Assembly: GCA_910584245.1 (NCBI GenBank)
Contig: CAJTZF010000012.1
Location: 15,245 to 79,244 of the forward strand
Direction of reading: 5' to 3'
DNA: 64,000 nt
Source of the DNA: an uncultured Eubacterium sp.
GTDB taxonomy: Bacteria > Bacillota > Clostridia > Lachnospirales > Lachnospiraceae
Part shown: positions 7,568-16,325 of the stretch, one piece after another
How the letters are laid out: the number at the start of each line of letters is the position of its first letter
How positions within the stretch are numbered: the first letter of the stretch is position 1
Notes under the pieces: model-generated
Told to the model about the DNA's origin: nothing
Databases searched by the model: none
The model's input: the letters and a program-made list of their open reading frames with translations, nothing else
Made by a program: the position numbers and the translations under genes

Positions 7568-9268
7568 ATGAACAGGAAAGTAATAATCGGATTTATTCTT
7601 TTGGTGGTACTGGGGATAATCGGGTCTGCCGGCGTGATCATTTATAAAAAGTTTGCTCCCAGCTCGATTCAACGACCAATGAGTGAGCAGTATAAGCTGG
7701 GTCAGGAGGAGGTTCTTGTCATTTTGAATGGCAGGCCGTTGGAGGAGAAAGGAAGACTGATCCAGGATGTCGTCTATGTTCCGGTTTCGTTGGCTTCCGA
7801 TTCCATGAATGAGCGGATTTACTGGGATGAAAAGGAAAATATATTGTCGCTGGCTACTTCTGGCGGCCTTGTTACAGTAAATACAGAGGACAGTATGAGG
7901 TATATGCTGGGGAAAGAAAGTACTGCGTCGGAGTATCAGCTATTATATGAGGACGGAGACAAGGTTTTTGTCGCGATGGATTTTGTGGAAAAATTCTCAC
8001 GAATCAATTATAAAAGGGAAAAGGACCCGAACCGCATTACCGTGCAGGCGGACTTTGAGCAGTTAAATACATTTGCCAGTCTGGCTGGCGATATCCGGCT
8101 GCGTGTGGGGCCAAACAAAAAGTATGATTACTTGCTGGAGCTGTCAAGTGGGCAGGAAGTTATGATTGAGACAAATGCCTCCCCGGAAAATGAGTATCAG
8201 AAAATTTATACGCTGGATGGGATAGAGGGATATGTGCCGGCTGAGTACCTGACAGACAAAAAAGAGAAGGCGTGGGAGACGGACAAGCAGGAGGATGTAT
8301 TTACCCAGATGAAGGTGGACGGAGGCGTGTGCCTTGGATGGCATCAAATGACGTATGAGATGGGAAGTGCGGAACTGGATGCGAAAGTATCGCATGCCAG
8401 CAGCCTTAATGTCGTTTCTCCGACCTGGTTTGCGCTCAGTGACAACAAGGGAAATTTCACTTCGCTTGCCAAGGAGGAATACGTTACAGCGGCCCATGCA
8501 AAGGGGTTGAAGGTGTGGGGGCTTATTAACGACTTTAAAAAGGGGCTATCCCTGAAAAAGCTTCTCGGCCGGACGTCGAGCCGGACGACTCTTATCAATA
8601 ATTTAGTAACGACGGCGATGCGTTATAAGCTGGACGGTATTAATATTGATTTTGAGAAGATTACAAAGGACACGGCGCCTGCCTATCTGGAATTTTTGCG
8701 GGAGCTTGTTCTTCAGTGCCACGCGAATGGTATTGTTGTCTCTGTCGATGATTATCTGCCGACCGAGGGCACTGCTTACTATAATTGGGCAGAGCAAGGA
8801 AAGATCGCGGATTATGTGATCTTTATGGCATACGATGAGCACTATGCCGGAAGTGAGAAGTGTGGCTCCGTTTCGTCGCTGCCATTTGTGAACAACGGGG
8901 TTGACCTGGGGTTGAAATATGTCCCGGAAGAGCGTACTGTTGTGGCTCTTCCTTTCTACACAAGGCGCTGGAAAACGAAAAAGAATGATAAAGTCGAAGG
9001 CACTCCTGAGGTTTACGGTATGAATTCCGCCGAGGTCATGCTCCAAAACAATGGGGCGGCCAAGACATGGGATGAATCGACAGGCCAGTACTATTCTGAA
9101 TTTAAATGGCAAGGATTTGTGTATAAAATATGGCTTGAGGAGGAAACTTCTCTGGACAAAAAACTAGAGGCCGTTTATTCCAAGGGGGTTGCCGGTGTGG
9201 CGTTCTGGAAACTCGGTTTTGAACGTCCGGTCACATGGACGACAATTAGTAAATACGTGAAAAAATAA
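7568..9268 (+). CDS. membrane-anchored GH18 glycosidase with SH3 domain (spore or cell-wall hydrolase type)
   Basis: 566 aa from ATG 7568, which has AAAGGAAAGG at proper spacing (ATG 7562 is too close). Residues about 5-27 form a membrane anchor or signal. Then come a copper-amine-oxidase-like N-terminal beta domain (about 50-165), a bacterial SH3 domain (about 170-230) and a GH18 TIM barrel. The GH18 catalytic motif DGINIDFE is intact with the acid Glu near residue 362, and the C-terminal strand GVAGVAFWKLG is present. The architecture resembles clostridial and Bacillus sporulation or germination GH18 enzymes acting on peptidoglycan. It lies just upstream of cwlD, which supports a spore-wall role by inference. 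Confidence 0.8.
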   Translation: MNRKVIIGFILLVVLGIIGSAGVIIYKKFAPSSIQRPMSEQYKLGQEEVLVILNGRPLEEKGRLIQDVVYVPVSLASDSMNERIYWDEKENILSLATSGGLVTVNTEDSMRYMLGKESTASEYQLLYEDGDKVFVAMDFVEKFSRINYKREKDPNRITVQADFEQLNTFASLAGDIRLRVGPNKKYDYLLELSSGQEVMIETNASPENEYQKIYTLDGIEGYVPAEYLTDKKEKAWETDKQEDVFTQMKVDGGVCLGWHQMTYEMGSAELDAKVSHASSLNVVSPTWFALSDNKGNFTSLAKEEYVTAAHAKGLKVWGLINDFKKGLSLKKLLGRTSSRTTLINNLVTTAMRYKLDGINIDFEKITKDTAPAYLEFLRELVLQCHANGIVVSVDDYLPTEGTAYYNWAEQGKIADYVIFMAYDEHYAGSEKCGSVSSLPFVNNGVDLGLKYVPEERTVVALPFYTRRWKTKKNDKVEGTPEVYGMNSAEVMLQNNGAAKTWDESTGQYYSEFKWQGFVYKIWLEEETSLDKKLEAVYSKGVAGVAFWKLGFERPVTWTTISKYVKK

Positions 9269-9271
9269 TTT

Positions 9272-9300
9272 GCATAGACATTTTGTCCACTCCGTACATT
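9272..9300 (+). promoter_or_regulatory. sigma-E-like promoter of cwlD
   Basis: GCATAGA at 9272-9278, 14-nt spacer, CGTACATT at 9293-9300 (seven of eight matches to CATACAHT; the -35 keeps the ATA core). CwlD is a known sporulation-phase amidase. The -10 overlaps the left arm of the terminator hairpin at 9287-9324, so transcripts from here would contain only the right arm. Confidence 0.5.
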
Positions 9301-9330
9301 ATAGATAAGAGATGTATGGAGTGGTTTTTT
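9287..9330 (+). terminator. terminator hairpin whose right arm is the cwlD ribosome binding site
   Basis: CCACTCCGTACAT at 9287-9299 pairs over 13 bp (one G-U) with ATGTATGGAGTGG at 9312-9324, followed by six T at 9325-9330 and directly by the ATG of cwlD. It fits a rho-independent terminator for the GH18 gene. The GGAGTGG in the right arm is the cwlD Shine-Dalgarno. Confidence 0.75.
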
Positions 9331-10023
9331 ATGAAAAGGCAGGGAACTTGGAAAATATGGGCGTTTGTATTTGTAATATTTGGGTTTATTGTGGCGGCGA
9401 CGGTCGAGATCAATGACAGTCCCGTCCTGAATATAACGGGAAAGGGAACGAAAGAGCTTATCGTAGTGGATGCAGGACATGGAGGTTTTGATCCGGGAAA
9501 GGTAGGAACAGCTGGAACACTGGAAAAGGACATAAACCTATTGATTGCCCTGAAGCTGCAAAAGATATTGGAGGACAGCGGGTACCGCGTCATTATGACG
9601 AGGGATACGGATACCGAGCTGTGCGACGCCGGAGCAACGCGGAAAAAGGCCGAGGATTTGAAAACCCGGGTTGGTATTATTAATGAAAATAAACCGGCGC
9701 TTGCCGTAAGCATTCATCAGAACAGCTATTCGGCGGGGACAAAAGGGGCGCAGGTGTTTTATTACCAGAATTCCGAGGAGAGCCACAAATTTGCTACGGT
9801 GTTGCAAGAGACGGTGAAGGAACAGCTCAAGGACGGAAATCACAGGGTAGAAAAGGGAAATAACAGTTACTATATGCTAAAAAAGACGGATGGGGTATTC
9901 GCCATTATTGAGTGCGGATTTCTTTCCAATCCGCAAGAGGAGGTGCTTTTGAACTCCGATGATTACCAGCAGAAGATGGCAGAAGCAATTGCGGAGGGGA
10001 TTGAGGTTTATTTGTACCAGTGA
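9331..10023 (+). CDS. cwlD: N-acetylmuramoyl-L-alanine amidase CwlD
   Basis: 230 aa. It is a zinc amidase (Amidase_3 family) that removes peptide side chains so that muramic-delta-lactam of the spore cortex can form. ATG 9331 is chosen for GGAGTGG at 9318-9324. A single N-terminal membrane segment is followed by the catalytic domain: VDAGHGGFDPG (zinc His), E in GTLEKDINL (zinc Glu), SIHQNS (zinc His) and IIECGFLSNPQE (catalytic Glu). Length and the VDAGHGG...HQN pattern match CwlD better than vegetative amidases. Confidence 0.88.
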   Translation: MKRQGTWKIWAFVFVIFGFIVAATVEINDSPVLNITGKGTKELIVVDAGHGGFDPGKVGTAGTLEKDINLLIALKLQKILEDSGYRVIMTRDTDTELCDAGATRKKAEDLKTRVGIINENKPALAVSIHQNSYSAGTKGAQVFYYQNSEESHKFATVLQETVKEQLKDGNHRVEKGNNSYYMLKKTDGVFAIIECGFLSNPQEEVLLNSDDYQQKMAEAIAEGIEVYLYQ

Positions 10024-10119
10024 TGGTTTCTGGATATGGGAGGAAGGAGGAATAAGTACTTATCGTGAGTTTTTCATTCGATTTTCCGTTTTACGGATAG
10101 ATAGCATGGCATCCTTCTG

Positions 10120-12309
10120 CTAAACTAATGCATCGTTTCGCAATGTTTCATTCAAATCACACCGCAAAAGACGCTTTCCTCCAATATAATAAGCAAGTGC
10201 GACAAACAATATTATAGCTGCCGCAAATATCAGAATGGGAAAAATCGGGGCTTCCGCCCAGAATACCATCGGCTCTAAATAACTTGCAGTTACGGCAAAT
10301 TGTACGAACAGTACAGTAAGTGGTAATGTAATTAATAGTGGTTTCCCTGCAATTACAAATGCTTCAATACAAAATATGTCCCTCATTTCCCGCGGGGTTA
10401 AGCCGATAGACAGATACCTTGCAAATTCCCGTTTTCTTTGGCGGAGGAATCCTAACGTATTTGTGAATACATTTGCAATTCCAATAATGGCAAGCAATAC
10501 GCAGAAAGCTCCTAAAATCACCTTCATTCCATATATTAAATTATCATTTGAAAGCCGTTCTTGCACTCGGTTTTCACTTTCCGTTTGATATTCCGGAGAT
10601 ATAAGTTGTACGATTTCTTTCTCCATGCGGTCTAAATCGGAAAGGCTTGCCGTTCCGTTTGAAAGGATACGGATATAGCTGTCAGATTCAGCTTCACATA
10701 CTTGTTCTAACGCCTCATTCCACATAGTAAGAGGGATAAAGTGTACGAGGGCATAATTTTTATACTCTTCCCTCAGTAGGGGGACTGACTGCGTATAAGA
10801 TAAAACAGGGATATCTACACTTTTGTCGTTCTTATAAAGCATTGTTGTCTGGTTATCTTCCCTCACAAAAGGAACATATTTTTTGTGGCGGAAATTGCTG
10901 TTTGTACTATCCCAAATCTGATTCAATACGATTGCCCCGCCGAGGCTTGGCGTTATCCCGATTTGCGAACAAAAGTTTAAAAAGCTTGTATCATCCAAAA
11001 TGACAATGGGAACAGATACTTGAAACATATTTTTTGTTTTCGGCGCTTCTGCAATCGACGCAAGTCCGCCAAGTGATGACAGTTCATCGCTCTGAAATCC
11101 TTCTGGCAGGAGAGTCATTGCTTCTGCCTTTTGATATACGGAAGCCTCTTGTATGCCGGAAATATGCTGCAGCTCTTTTGTTAAGCCAAAGTCGGATAGT
11201 TCTGTATCTTTTAAGGTTATCATAATATCCCACGCATTCTGATACCGCTCAAAGTAAGTGTACCGGGTACTGATATCAGCCAGAGTAGTAAAGGCAAGCA
11301 TAATGGAAAATCCCAAAAAAGATAGCAGTAATGATAATGTGGATATCCTTAAGTGCTTCTTTTGGGCTTTTAATGCGTTTCCTGCAAGTTCGCCTTTCAT
11401 GCCGAATAACATAGATAAAATCCTGGAATGTTTTCTTTTTCTTAACAGTAAGCCGCCCGTATTTCGGATTGCTTCAAGCGGCGTCATTTTGCTTAATTTC
11501 CTTGCAGGTATCCACGCTGAAAAAAGTACGGTCAAAACAGAAATTAAGATAGTAAATGCAAATATGGCCGGGCTGTAATGAAAAACAGCTTCATGGCGTT
11601 CCGATACACCGGCGGCAAAAAGGTTGATTGTCCCTATTAATCCATAGCTTATAGAAATTCCCAGTAAACTGCCGAGTATCATGGGCGCTATGCTTAAAAC
11701 CGCCGCTTCCTGCAACAGACAGTTTCTGACCTGCCTTGGTGTGGCCCCTATGCTTGAAAAGATACCAAATTGATGGATTCTGGCGTTCATTGACAGTTCG
11801 AAAGAGCCTCGGATGATTAGTATTAGCGACAGTACCACAATCATCAGTATTGCCACATACAATGCTAAAAGCATCGGCGGCGTTTCATCTTCTGGGTCAT
11901 GTATAAAATACCGGGATAAAAGCAGCGAATGATATTGAACGGAATCTTTATTAAGCCCAAGCTGTGCCGAAATTAACGGCATATCATGATAAACGTTTCG
12001 GGCATTCTGAAAATAAACGTCAATCACAATTTCATCCGGTCTTGATAATTCCTCATTGATAATTGCTTTTTCTACATTTGCGAATCCATATATCATACAT
12101 AAATCATCTGTTTCAAATTTATCACAAACAATACGTCCCTGCCAGCCGCCTTCCTCTAAAATGATTTGCTCTACCTCATATATCCAGAAATTGTAGGCTG
12201 TGCTGCATAGCAGGGACAAAAACATCGTGGCAGCAAGAGCCGCCGCCATAATTGATATACTGGATGCACGGTTATTTTTTATATAGCTTTTGGAGTAATC
12301 TTTCCACAT
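10120..12309 (-). CDS. ABC transporter permease, FtsX/MacB type
   Basis: 729 aa. The ATG at 12309 is chosen because GGAGG lies seven bases before it; a GTG three codons upstream overlaps the ATPase stop. Layout is the long permease type: N-terminal helix, extracytoplasmic region, three helices near 150-300 with the FtsX motif (FGIFSSIGATPRQVRNCLL), a fourth helix near 330, a large extracytoplasmic domain (about 350-590) and three C-terminal helices with a second FtsX segment (RQRKREFARYLSIGLTP). Paired with the ATPase and two-component genes upstream, as in peptide-antibiotic resistance or lipoprotein-release modules. Substrate unknown. Confidence 0.85.
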   Translation of the reverse strand: MWKDYSKSYIKNNRASSISIMAAALAATMFLSLLCSTAYNFWIYEVEQIILEEGGWQGRIVCDKFETDDLCMIYGFANVEKAIINEELSRPDEIVIDVYFQNARNVYHDMPLISAQLGLNKDSVQYHSLLLSRYFIHDPEDETPPMLLALYVAILMIVVLSLILIIRGSFELSMNARIHQFGIFSSIGATPRQVRNCLLQEAAVLSIAPMILGSLLGISISYGLIGTINLFAAGVSERHEAVFHYSPAIFAFTILISVLTVLFSAWIPARKLSKMTPLEAIRNTGGLLLRKRKHSRILSMLFGMKGELAGNALKAQKKHLRISTLSLLLSFLGFSIMLAFTTLADISTRYTYFERYQNAWDIMITLKDTELSDFGLTKELQHISGIQEASVYQKAEAMTLLPEGFQSDELSSLGGLASIAEAPKTKNMFQVSVPIVILDDTSFLNFCSQIGITPSLGGAIVLNQIWDSTNSNFRHKKYVPFVREDNQTTMLYKNDKSVDIPVLSYTQSVPLLREEYKNYALVHFIPLTMWNEALEQVCEAESDSYIRILSNGTASLSDLDRMEKEIVQLISPEYQTESENRVQERLSNDNLIYGMKVILGAFCVLLAIIGIANVFTNTLGFLRQRKREFARYLSIGLTPREMRDIFCIEAFVIAGKPLLITLPLTVLFVQFAVTASYLEPMVFWAEAPIFPILIFAAAIILFVALAYYIGGKRLLRCDLNETLRNDALV

Positions 12310-12314
12310 TCTGC

Positions 12315-13037
12315 TCACCTCCGTTCGTCCACAGGGATACTGCTATGCTTTCCGGCATTATGAGCGAAATCGTCGCTCATAATTTTTCCGTCTTCGATGG
12401 TTACAATTCGGTCAGCTTCCAGCGCAATTTTTTCATCATGAGTAATAAGAAGTATCGTCTGTTTCAAATTTCGGTTTGACAGCTTTAAAAGATCAATAAT
12501 TTCTTTTGAATTTTTCCGGTCAAGATTTCCGGTCGGTTCATCGGCAAAAAGAATCGCAGGGCGGTAAATCAAAGACCTTGCGATTGCAACTCTCTGCTGC
12601 TGTCCTCCAGACAGCTGGCTGGGCAGGTACTCCAGTTTATCTTCTATCCCTAATGTCCCTACAATCATTTTAAAGTACTCAGCATCTGGCCTTCTCTTGT
12701 CAAGAAGCATTGGCATAAGGATATTTTTTTCCGCTGTAAGAGTTGGAATGAGGTTGTAGAACTGATAAACCAAGCCAACCTTCCTTCTTCTGAAAATTGC
12801 GGCATCCGTAGCATTCAGCCTGCTAATGTCAACGCCGTCTACCATTACAGTGCCTTTTGTCGGCTTGTCTACACTGCCAAGAATGTGCAGGAGCGTTGAT
12901 TTCCCGGAGCCGGATGCGCCAATGATTGCAACAAATTCTCCTGTTTCAATGGATAGATTGATTCCGTTTAAAGCAGTAACTTGATTTCCCCCTTTTCCAA
13001 ATACTTTTTTGATATCATTGCACCTCAGTATTTCCAT
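12315..13037 (-). CDS. ABC transporter ATP-binding protein, MacB/LolD type
   Basis: 240 aa. All nucleotide-binding motifs are intact: Walker A GASGSGKST, Q-loop in YQFYNLIP, signature LSGGQQQRVAIA, Walker B ILFADEPTGNLD and the switch His in LLITHDEK. This subfamily (FtsE/LolD/MacB/BceA) works with FtsX-type permeases, which matches the next gene. Start ATG 13037 has AGGAGGG upstream. Confidence 0.92.
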   Translation of the reverse strand: MEILRCNDIKKVFGKGGNQVTALNGINLSIETGEFVAIIGASGSGKSTLLHILGSVDKPTKGTVMVDGVDISRLNATDAAIFRRRKVGLVYQFYNLIPTLTAEKNILMPMLLDKRRPDAEYFKMIVGTLGIEDKLEYLPSQLSGGQQQRVAIARSLIYRPAILFADEPTGNLDRKNSKEIIDLLKLSNRNLKQTILLITHDEKIALEADRIVTIEDGKIMSDDFAHNAGKHSSIPVDERR

Positions 13038-13090
13038 GTTGCCAAACCCTCCTATTTGTTAGAACTATTTCATGAACCCTATAATCAGGT

Positions 13091-13122
13091 ATTATAACAA
13101 ATCAAAGTGACATCTCAGTGAC
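13091..13122 (-). promoter_or_regulatory. likely activator-dependent promoter of the ABC genes
   Basis: On the minus strand a TATAAT -10 (13096 to 13091) is preceded by two direct repeats GTCACT, at 13122-13117 and 13111-13106, with an 11-bp period that overlaps where a -35 would be. No TTGACA-like -35 is present. Such repeats are typical binding sites of OmpR-type regulators, and the cognate regulator gene is just upstream. The repeats overlap the 3' end of the kinase gene. Confidence 0.45.
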
Positions 13123-14287
13123 AGTAGAAGCGGATTTCAAAACAAGCTCCGCCACTCGGAAGATTGAATGCACGGATGATCCCGTTTTGCATTTCTATGA
13201 TCGCCTTTGAAAGCGAAAGACCTATTCCAATTCCAGTGTCTTTTGCTTTTTTCCCCCGGTAAAACTGCTCAAACAAATGAGGTAAATCCTCTTTTGTAAA
13301 GCCCTCTCCCTCGTCCCATATCCGTATTTGCACATAGAGTGGATTTTTTTCATAGGAGCAATGGACGGTAGTTCCTGCTTCTGCTGCTTCCATGCAATTT
13401 TTCATCAAATTCATAACGGCTTCCATCGTCCAGTCTAAATCTACATTGATATCCATCTCGCCCGTTTCTGGGATTTCAATAAAAACACCTTTTCGTATGA
13501 ATAACTCGTATAAATTGTCAGATGCCAGGGCAAGGATGGTAAAAACATCTGTCGGTTTCCTGTCAAGCGTAAGTGTTCCTGCATCAATGCGGGATAGTAA
13601 CAATAGCGCTTCTTCTAAATGCAAGAGCCTGTTTATTTGCCGTTCTATTTCTGAGACGCGGGTATCTCCCAGATGTTCTTTCGCCATCTGAACAGTTAAA
13701 GAAATAGATGTAATAGGTGTTTTAAGCTGATGTGCAATATTGGACAGGTTTTTGGCAAAATTGTTTCGTGCCGTAAGTGCGGCGTCTCTTGTCTGGTAAA
13801 GTGTTGTCACCGTTTTATACATTTCATCCTGCAGTTTTGAAAATTCATCTTCCGACGTATCCAAAAGCAATACCGGGCCGCCTGTGTTTATTTTTTCCAA
13901 ATAATCCGTTAATGTTTTGATACGGCTGGAGGATTTACGATGCCAATACCAGAAAGAAAAAAGGAACAGTATACTGCCTGCTAGAAATCCTAAAACGGCA
14001 ATCCAGAGAAGCATCGGATGAACAACTCCAAGATCTGACGGCTGATACCCAAAAGCCGATAATATGTTTTCCTCTGTTTTATAGAAATCTTGCGCTTTCA
14101 ATAAATCCAAAACATTCTGTCTGGAATGTGGATATTTCTGAATCATTCTTTCGCAAAAGCCTCCCAATGTTTGAAAACATACATGGCGGTAGTACAAAGT
14201 AAGAAAGAATGTGACTACCGCCGCGACAACCAGACTGACCGATAACACAAAGAAAACCGTTAGCTTCATATTTGATTTTTTGCTCAT
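13115..14287 (-). CDS. sensor histidine kinase
   Basis: 390 aa. Two membrane helices (about 10-30 and 90-112) flank a roughly 60-residue extracytoplasmic loop. A HAMP-like linker, the dimerisation/phosphoacceptor box (NIAHQLKTPITSI, His in H-box) and the ATPase domain (MNLMKNCMEAA N-box, DEGEGF, GIGIGLSLSKAI) follow. ATG overlaps the regulator stop (ATGA). Partner of the OmpR-type regulator; probable control of the downstream ABC genes. The loop is longer than in BceS-type intramembrane sensors, so a different sensing mode is possible. Confidence 0.9.
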   Translation of the reverse strand: MSKKSNMKLTVFFVLSVSLVVAAVVTFFLTLYYRHVCFQTLGGFCERMIQKYPHSRQNVLDLLKAQDFYKTEENILSAFGYQPSDLGVVHPMLLWIAVLGFLAGSILFLFSFWYWHRKSSSRIKTLTDYLEKINTGGPVLLLDTSEDEFSKLQDEMYKTVTTLYQTRDAALTARNNFAKNLSNIAHQLKTPITSISLTVQMAKEHLGDTRVSEIERQINRLLHLEEALLLLSRIDAGTLTLDRKPTDVFTILALASDNLYELFIRKGVFIEIPETGEMDINVDLDWTMEAVMNLMKNCMEAAEAGTTVHCSYEKNPLYVQIRIWDEGEGFTKEDLPHLFEQFYRGKKAKDTGIGIGLSLSKAIIEMQNGIIRAFNLPSGGACFEIRFYCH

Positions 14288-14955
14288 ATTTCATCCTCCA
14301 TACGATAGCCAAAACTCCGGATTGTCTTTAGGCAGGATGGGTGATCAAGCTTTTCTCTCAGCCGTTTCATTGTTACAGTTAGTGTATTGTCATTGACATA
14401 GTTTCCATTATTGTCCCATATTTGTGTCAGTAATTGTTCTCTTGTGACGGTTTTCCCTTTATTCTCCATCAAAAGCTGCAAAAGTTGGTATTCTGTCTGA
14501 CTGACAGTTATTTCTTCCTTGCTGCAAAATACCGCCATCCTATTTTTGTCAATGGAGATAGGGCCACAGGAGAGATATTGGCTCTGCACATTTCCCGCTC
14601 TGCGGAGTAACGCGTAAATGCGGGAATATAGAACTTCTAATTCAAAAGGTTTTGTTACATAATCATCCGCACCGTCTTTAAAGCCGGAAATAATATCACG
14701 GGTATCGTTTCGGACAGTCAGAAAAATAATCGGCAGTTCCTTCCACTTTGAGCGTATCCATTTACAGAAGTCATCCCCCTCACCATCCGGCATATTCCAG
14801 TCAATCAGTGCAACGCTTGGAATATGGCGTTCAAATGCTTTTCTCCCGCTTTCTAACGTTCCAAATATGAAAACGGTATATCCTTTCTGGCTCAAATATT
14901 TCTTTACAGCCGTTGCAATATTTTCATCATCTTCAATATAATAGATTTCTACCAT
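14284..14955 (-). CDS. OmpR-family response regulator
   Basis: 223 aa. Receiver domain with the acidic pocket (YIEDDEN), phosphoacceptor Asp in VALIDWNMPDGEG, Thr in FLTVRND and Lys in VTKPFEL; C-terminal winged helix (TQIWDNNGNYVNDNTLTVTMKRLREKL). First gene of the regulator-kinase-ATPase-permease cassette. Confidence 0.92.
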   Translation of the reverse strand: MVEIYYIEDDENIATAVKKYLSQKGYTVFIFGTLESGRKAFERHIPSVALIDWNMPDGEGDDFCKWIRSKWKELPIIFLTVRNDTRDIISGFKDGADDYVTKPFELEVLYSRIYALLRRAGNVQSQYLSCGPISIDKNRMAVFCSKEEITVSQTEYQLLQLLMENKGKTVTREQLLTQIWDNNGNYVNDNTLTVTMKRLREKLDHPSCLKTIRSFGYRMEDEI

Positions 14956-15038
14956 TTTTCGTCTCCTTATGATTTTTTTCGTTGCATAGTTACTGCCCTT
15001 TTAATGTTTTGTCCCAATATTCATTAAAAATATTGTTA

Positions 15039-15067
15039 ATTATAGTAGGTTAAACGAACGAAATCAA
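15039..15067 (-). promoter_or_regulatory. promoter of the two-component cassette
   Basis: Minus strand TTGATT (15067-15062), 17-nt spacer, TATAAT (15044-15039), about 80 bases before the regulator start. Confidence 0.55.
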
Positions 15068-15175
15068 GTTTATTAAAGAGATCAGAGAAATGACAAGGTT
15101 TGCATGCTGTCGTTTCCTGTTGCTTAGAGGGAGTGTTTTGTGCGCGGTTCTCCTTTTGAGAGGTGAGAATTTTTC

Positions 15176-15204
15176 TTGAACAACAGCTAAAGATGTGGTA
15201 AAAT
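15176..15204 (+). promoter_or_regulatory. promoter of the Sua5 gene cluster
   Basis: TTGAAC at 15176-15181, 17-nt spacer, TAAAAT at 15199-15204, about 30 bases before the GTG start of the Sua5 gene. Confidence 0.6.
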
Positions 15205-15234
15205 ATTCAACAAGGATTTTACAGTTGGGAAGCG

Positions 15235-16308
15235 GTGACAAGTGCTATGGAGACGAAATATATTAAGTGGATACCGGAAAATGGCTTTGACACCACGGAA
15301 CTTGAGGAAGCGGCGAAGATTATCAGGGACGGGGGACTGGTGGCATTTCCGACGGAGACCGTTTATGGATTAGGTGGAAATGGAATGCTTCCAGAGGCAG
15401 CGAAGAAGATTTATGCGGCGAAGGGAAGACCTAGCGATAATCCGCTGATTCTCCATATTGCGGCGTTTGAACAATTGGAGGGGATTGTGAGCCAGGTGCC
15501 GGAGACAGCCCGGAAATTGGCGGATGCATTCTGGCCGGGGCCGCTCACGATGATATTTCATAAATTGCCCGGGGTGCCGTATGAGACGACCGGTGGATTG
15601 GATACGGTTGCTGTTCGGATGCCGGAGCATCCGGGGGCGTTGGCATTTTTGGAGAGGGCGGGGGTACCTGTGGCGGCTCCGAGTGCGAATCGTTCAGGAA
15701 GGCCAAGCCCGACACAGATGATACATGTGCGCGAGGATCTGGATGGAAAGATCGATATGATTATAGATGGCGGTGCGGTTGGGATCGGTTTGGAATCTAC
15801 GATCGTTGATATGACGGAAAACGTTCCCGTCATATTGCGTCCGGGAGCAGTTACGAAGCAGATGATTGCGGAAGTGACCGGTGAAGTTATATTTGATCCC
15901 GCCATTATGTCTGCTGCGGGCGATAGAAAACCGAAAGCGCCTGGGATGAAATACCGGCACTATGCGCCAAGGGCGAAAATGATTGTATTCCGCGGAGATG
16001 TGGCAAAAGTGACAGACCGGATTAATAGAGAGCTCCGGGAATACTGTTGCAATGGCGGTTACCGTCCAGAGGAGATTGGCATTTTGGCGGCGGAAGAAAC
16101 GGCAGACGGTTACTCCGTGGGGCAGGTTGTGACAGCGGGGTCCCGCAGGAAGGGGACAGTTGGCAAATATATATACGGTGCCCTTCGGAAATTTGATGAA
16201 TTATCAGTAAGGTTGATTTTGGCGGAGAGCTTTTATGGACTGGCACAGGAAGAGGCGATTATGAACCGGCTATTGAAGGCGGCAGGGCAGTGCGTGGTCG
16301 ATGTGTAA
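15235..16308 (+). CDS. L-threonylcarbamoyladenylate synthase (Sua5/YwlC)
   Basis: 357 aa, the long Sua5 form. It makes threonylcarbamoyl-AMP from threonine, bicarbonate and ATP for the t6A37 tRNA modification. The YrdC domain fills the first 210 residues (GGLVAFPTETVYGLGGNG, KGRPSDNPLILHI, APSANRSGRPSPT, ESTIVDM, RPGAV); a PGMKYRHYAP linker and the C-terminal Sua5 domain follow. Start may be GTG 15235 or ATG 15247; no clear ribosome site decides. The order Sua5, phosphatase-like, RpiB resembles the ywlC-ywlE-ywlF region of Bacillus subtilis. Confidence 0.92.
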   Translation: MTSAMETKYIKWIPENGFDTTELEEAAKIIRDGGLVAFPTETVYGLGGNGMLPEAAKKIYAAKGRPSDNPLILHIAAFEQLEGIVSQVPETARKLADAFWPGPLTMIFHKLPGVPYETTGGLDTVAVRMPEHPGALAFLERAGVPVAAPSANRSGRPSPTQMIHVREDLDGKIDMIIDGGAVGIGLESTIVDMTENVPVILRPGAVTKQMIAEVTGEVIFDPAIMSAAGDRKPKAPGMKYRHYAPRAKMIVFRGDVAKVTDRINRELREYCCNGGYRPEEIGILAAEETADGYSVGQVVTAGSRRKGTVGKYIYGALRKFDELSVRLILAESFYGLAQEEAIMNRLLKAAGQCVVDV

Positions 16309-16325
16309 ATCGGAAGGCGGATATT

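Noticed and set aside
10024..10119. Terminator between cwlD and the permease gene.
   Set aside because: Only a 4-bp TCCG/CGGA stem is visible, too weak to call.
10100..15000. The two-component/ABC cassette as a recently acquired mobile element.
   Set aside because: It looks somewhat more AT-rich than its neighbours, but no transposase, inverted ends or target duplication are visible, so transfer cannot be supported.
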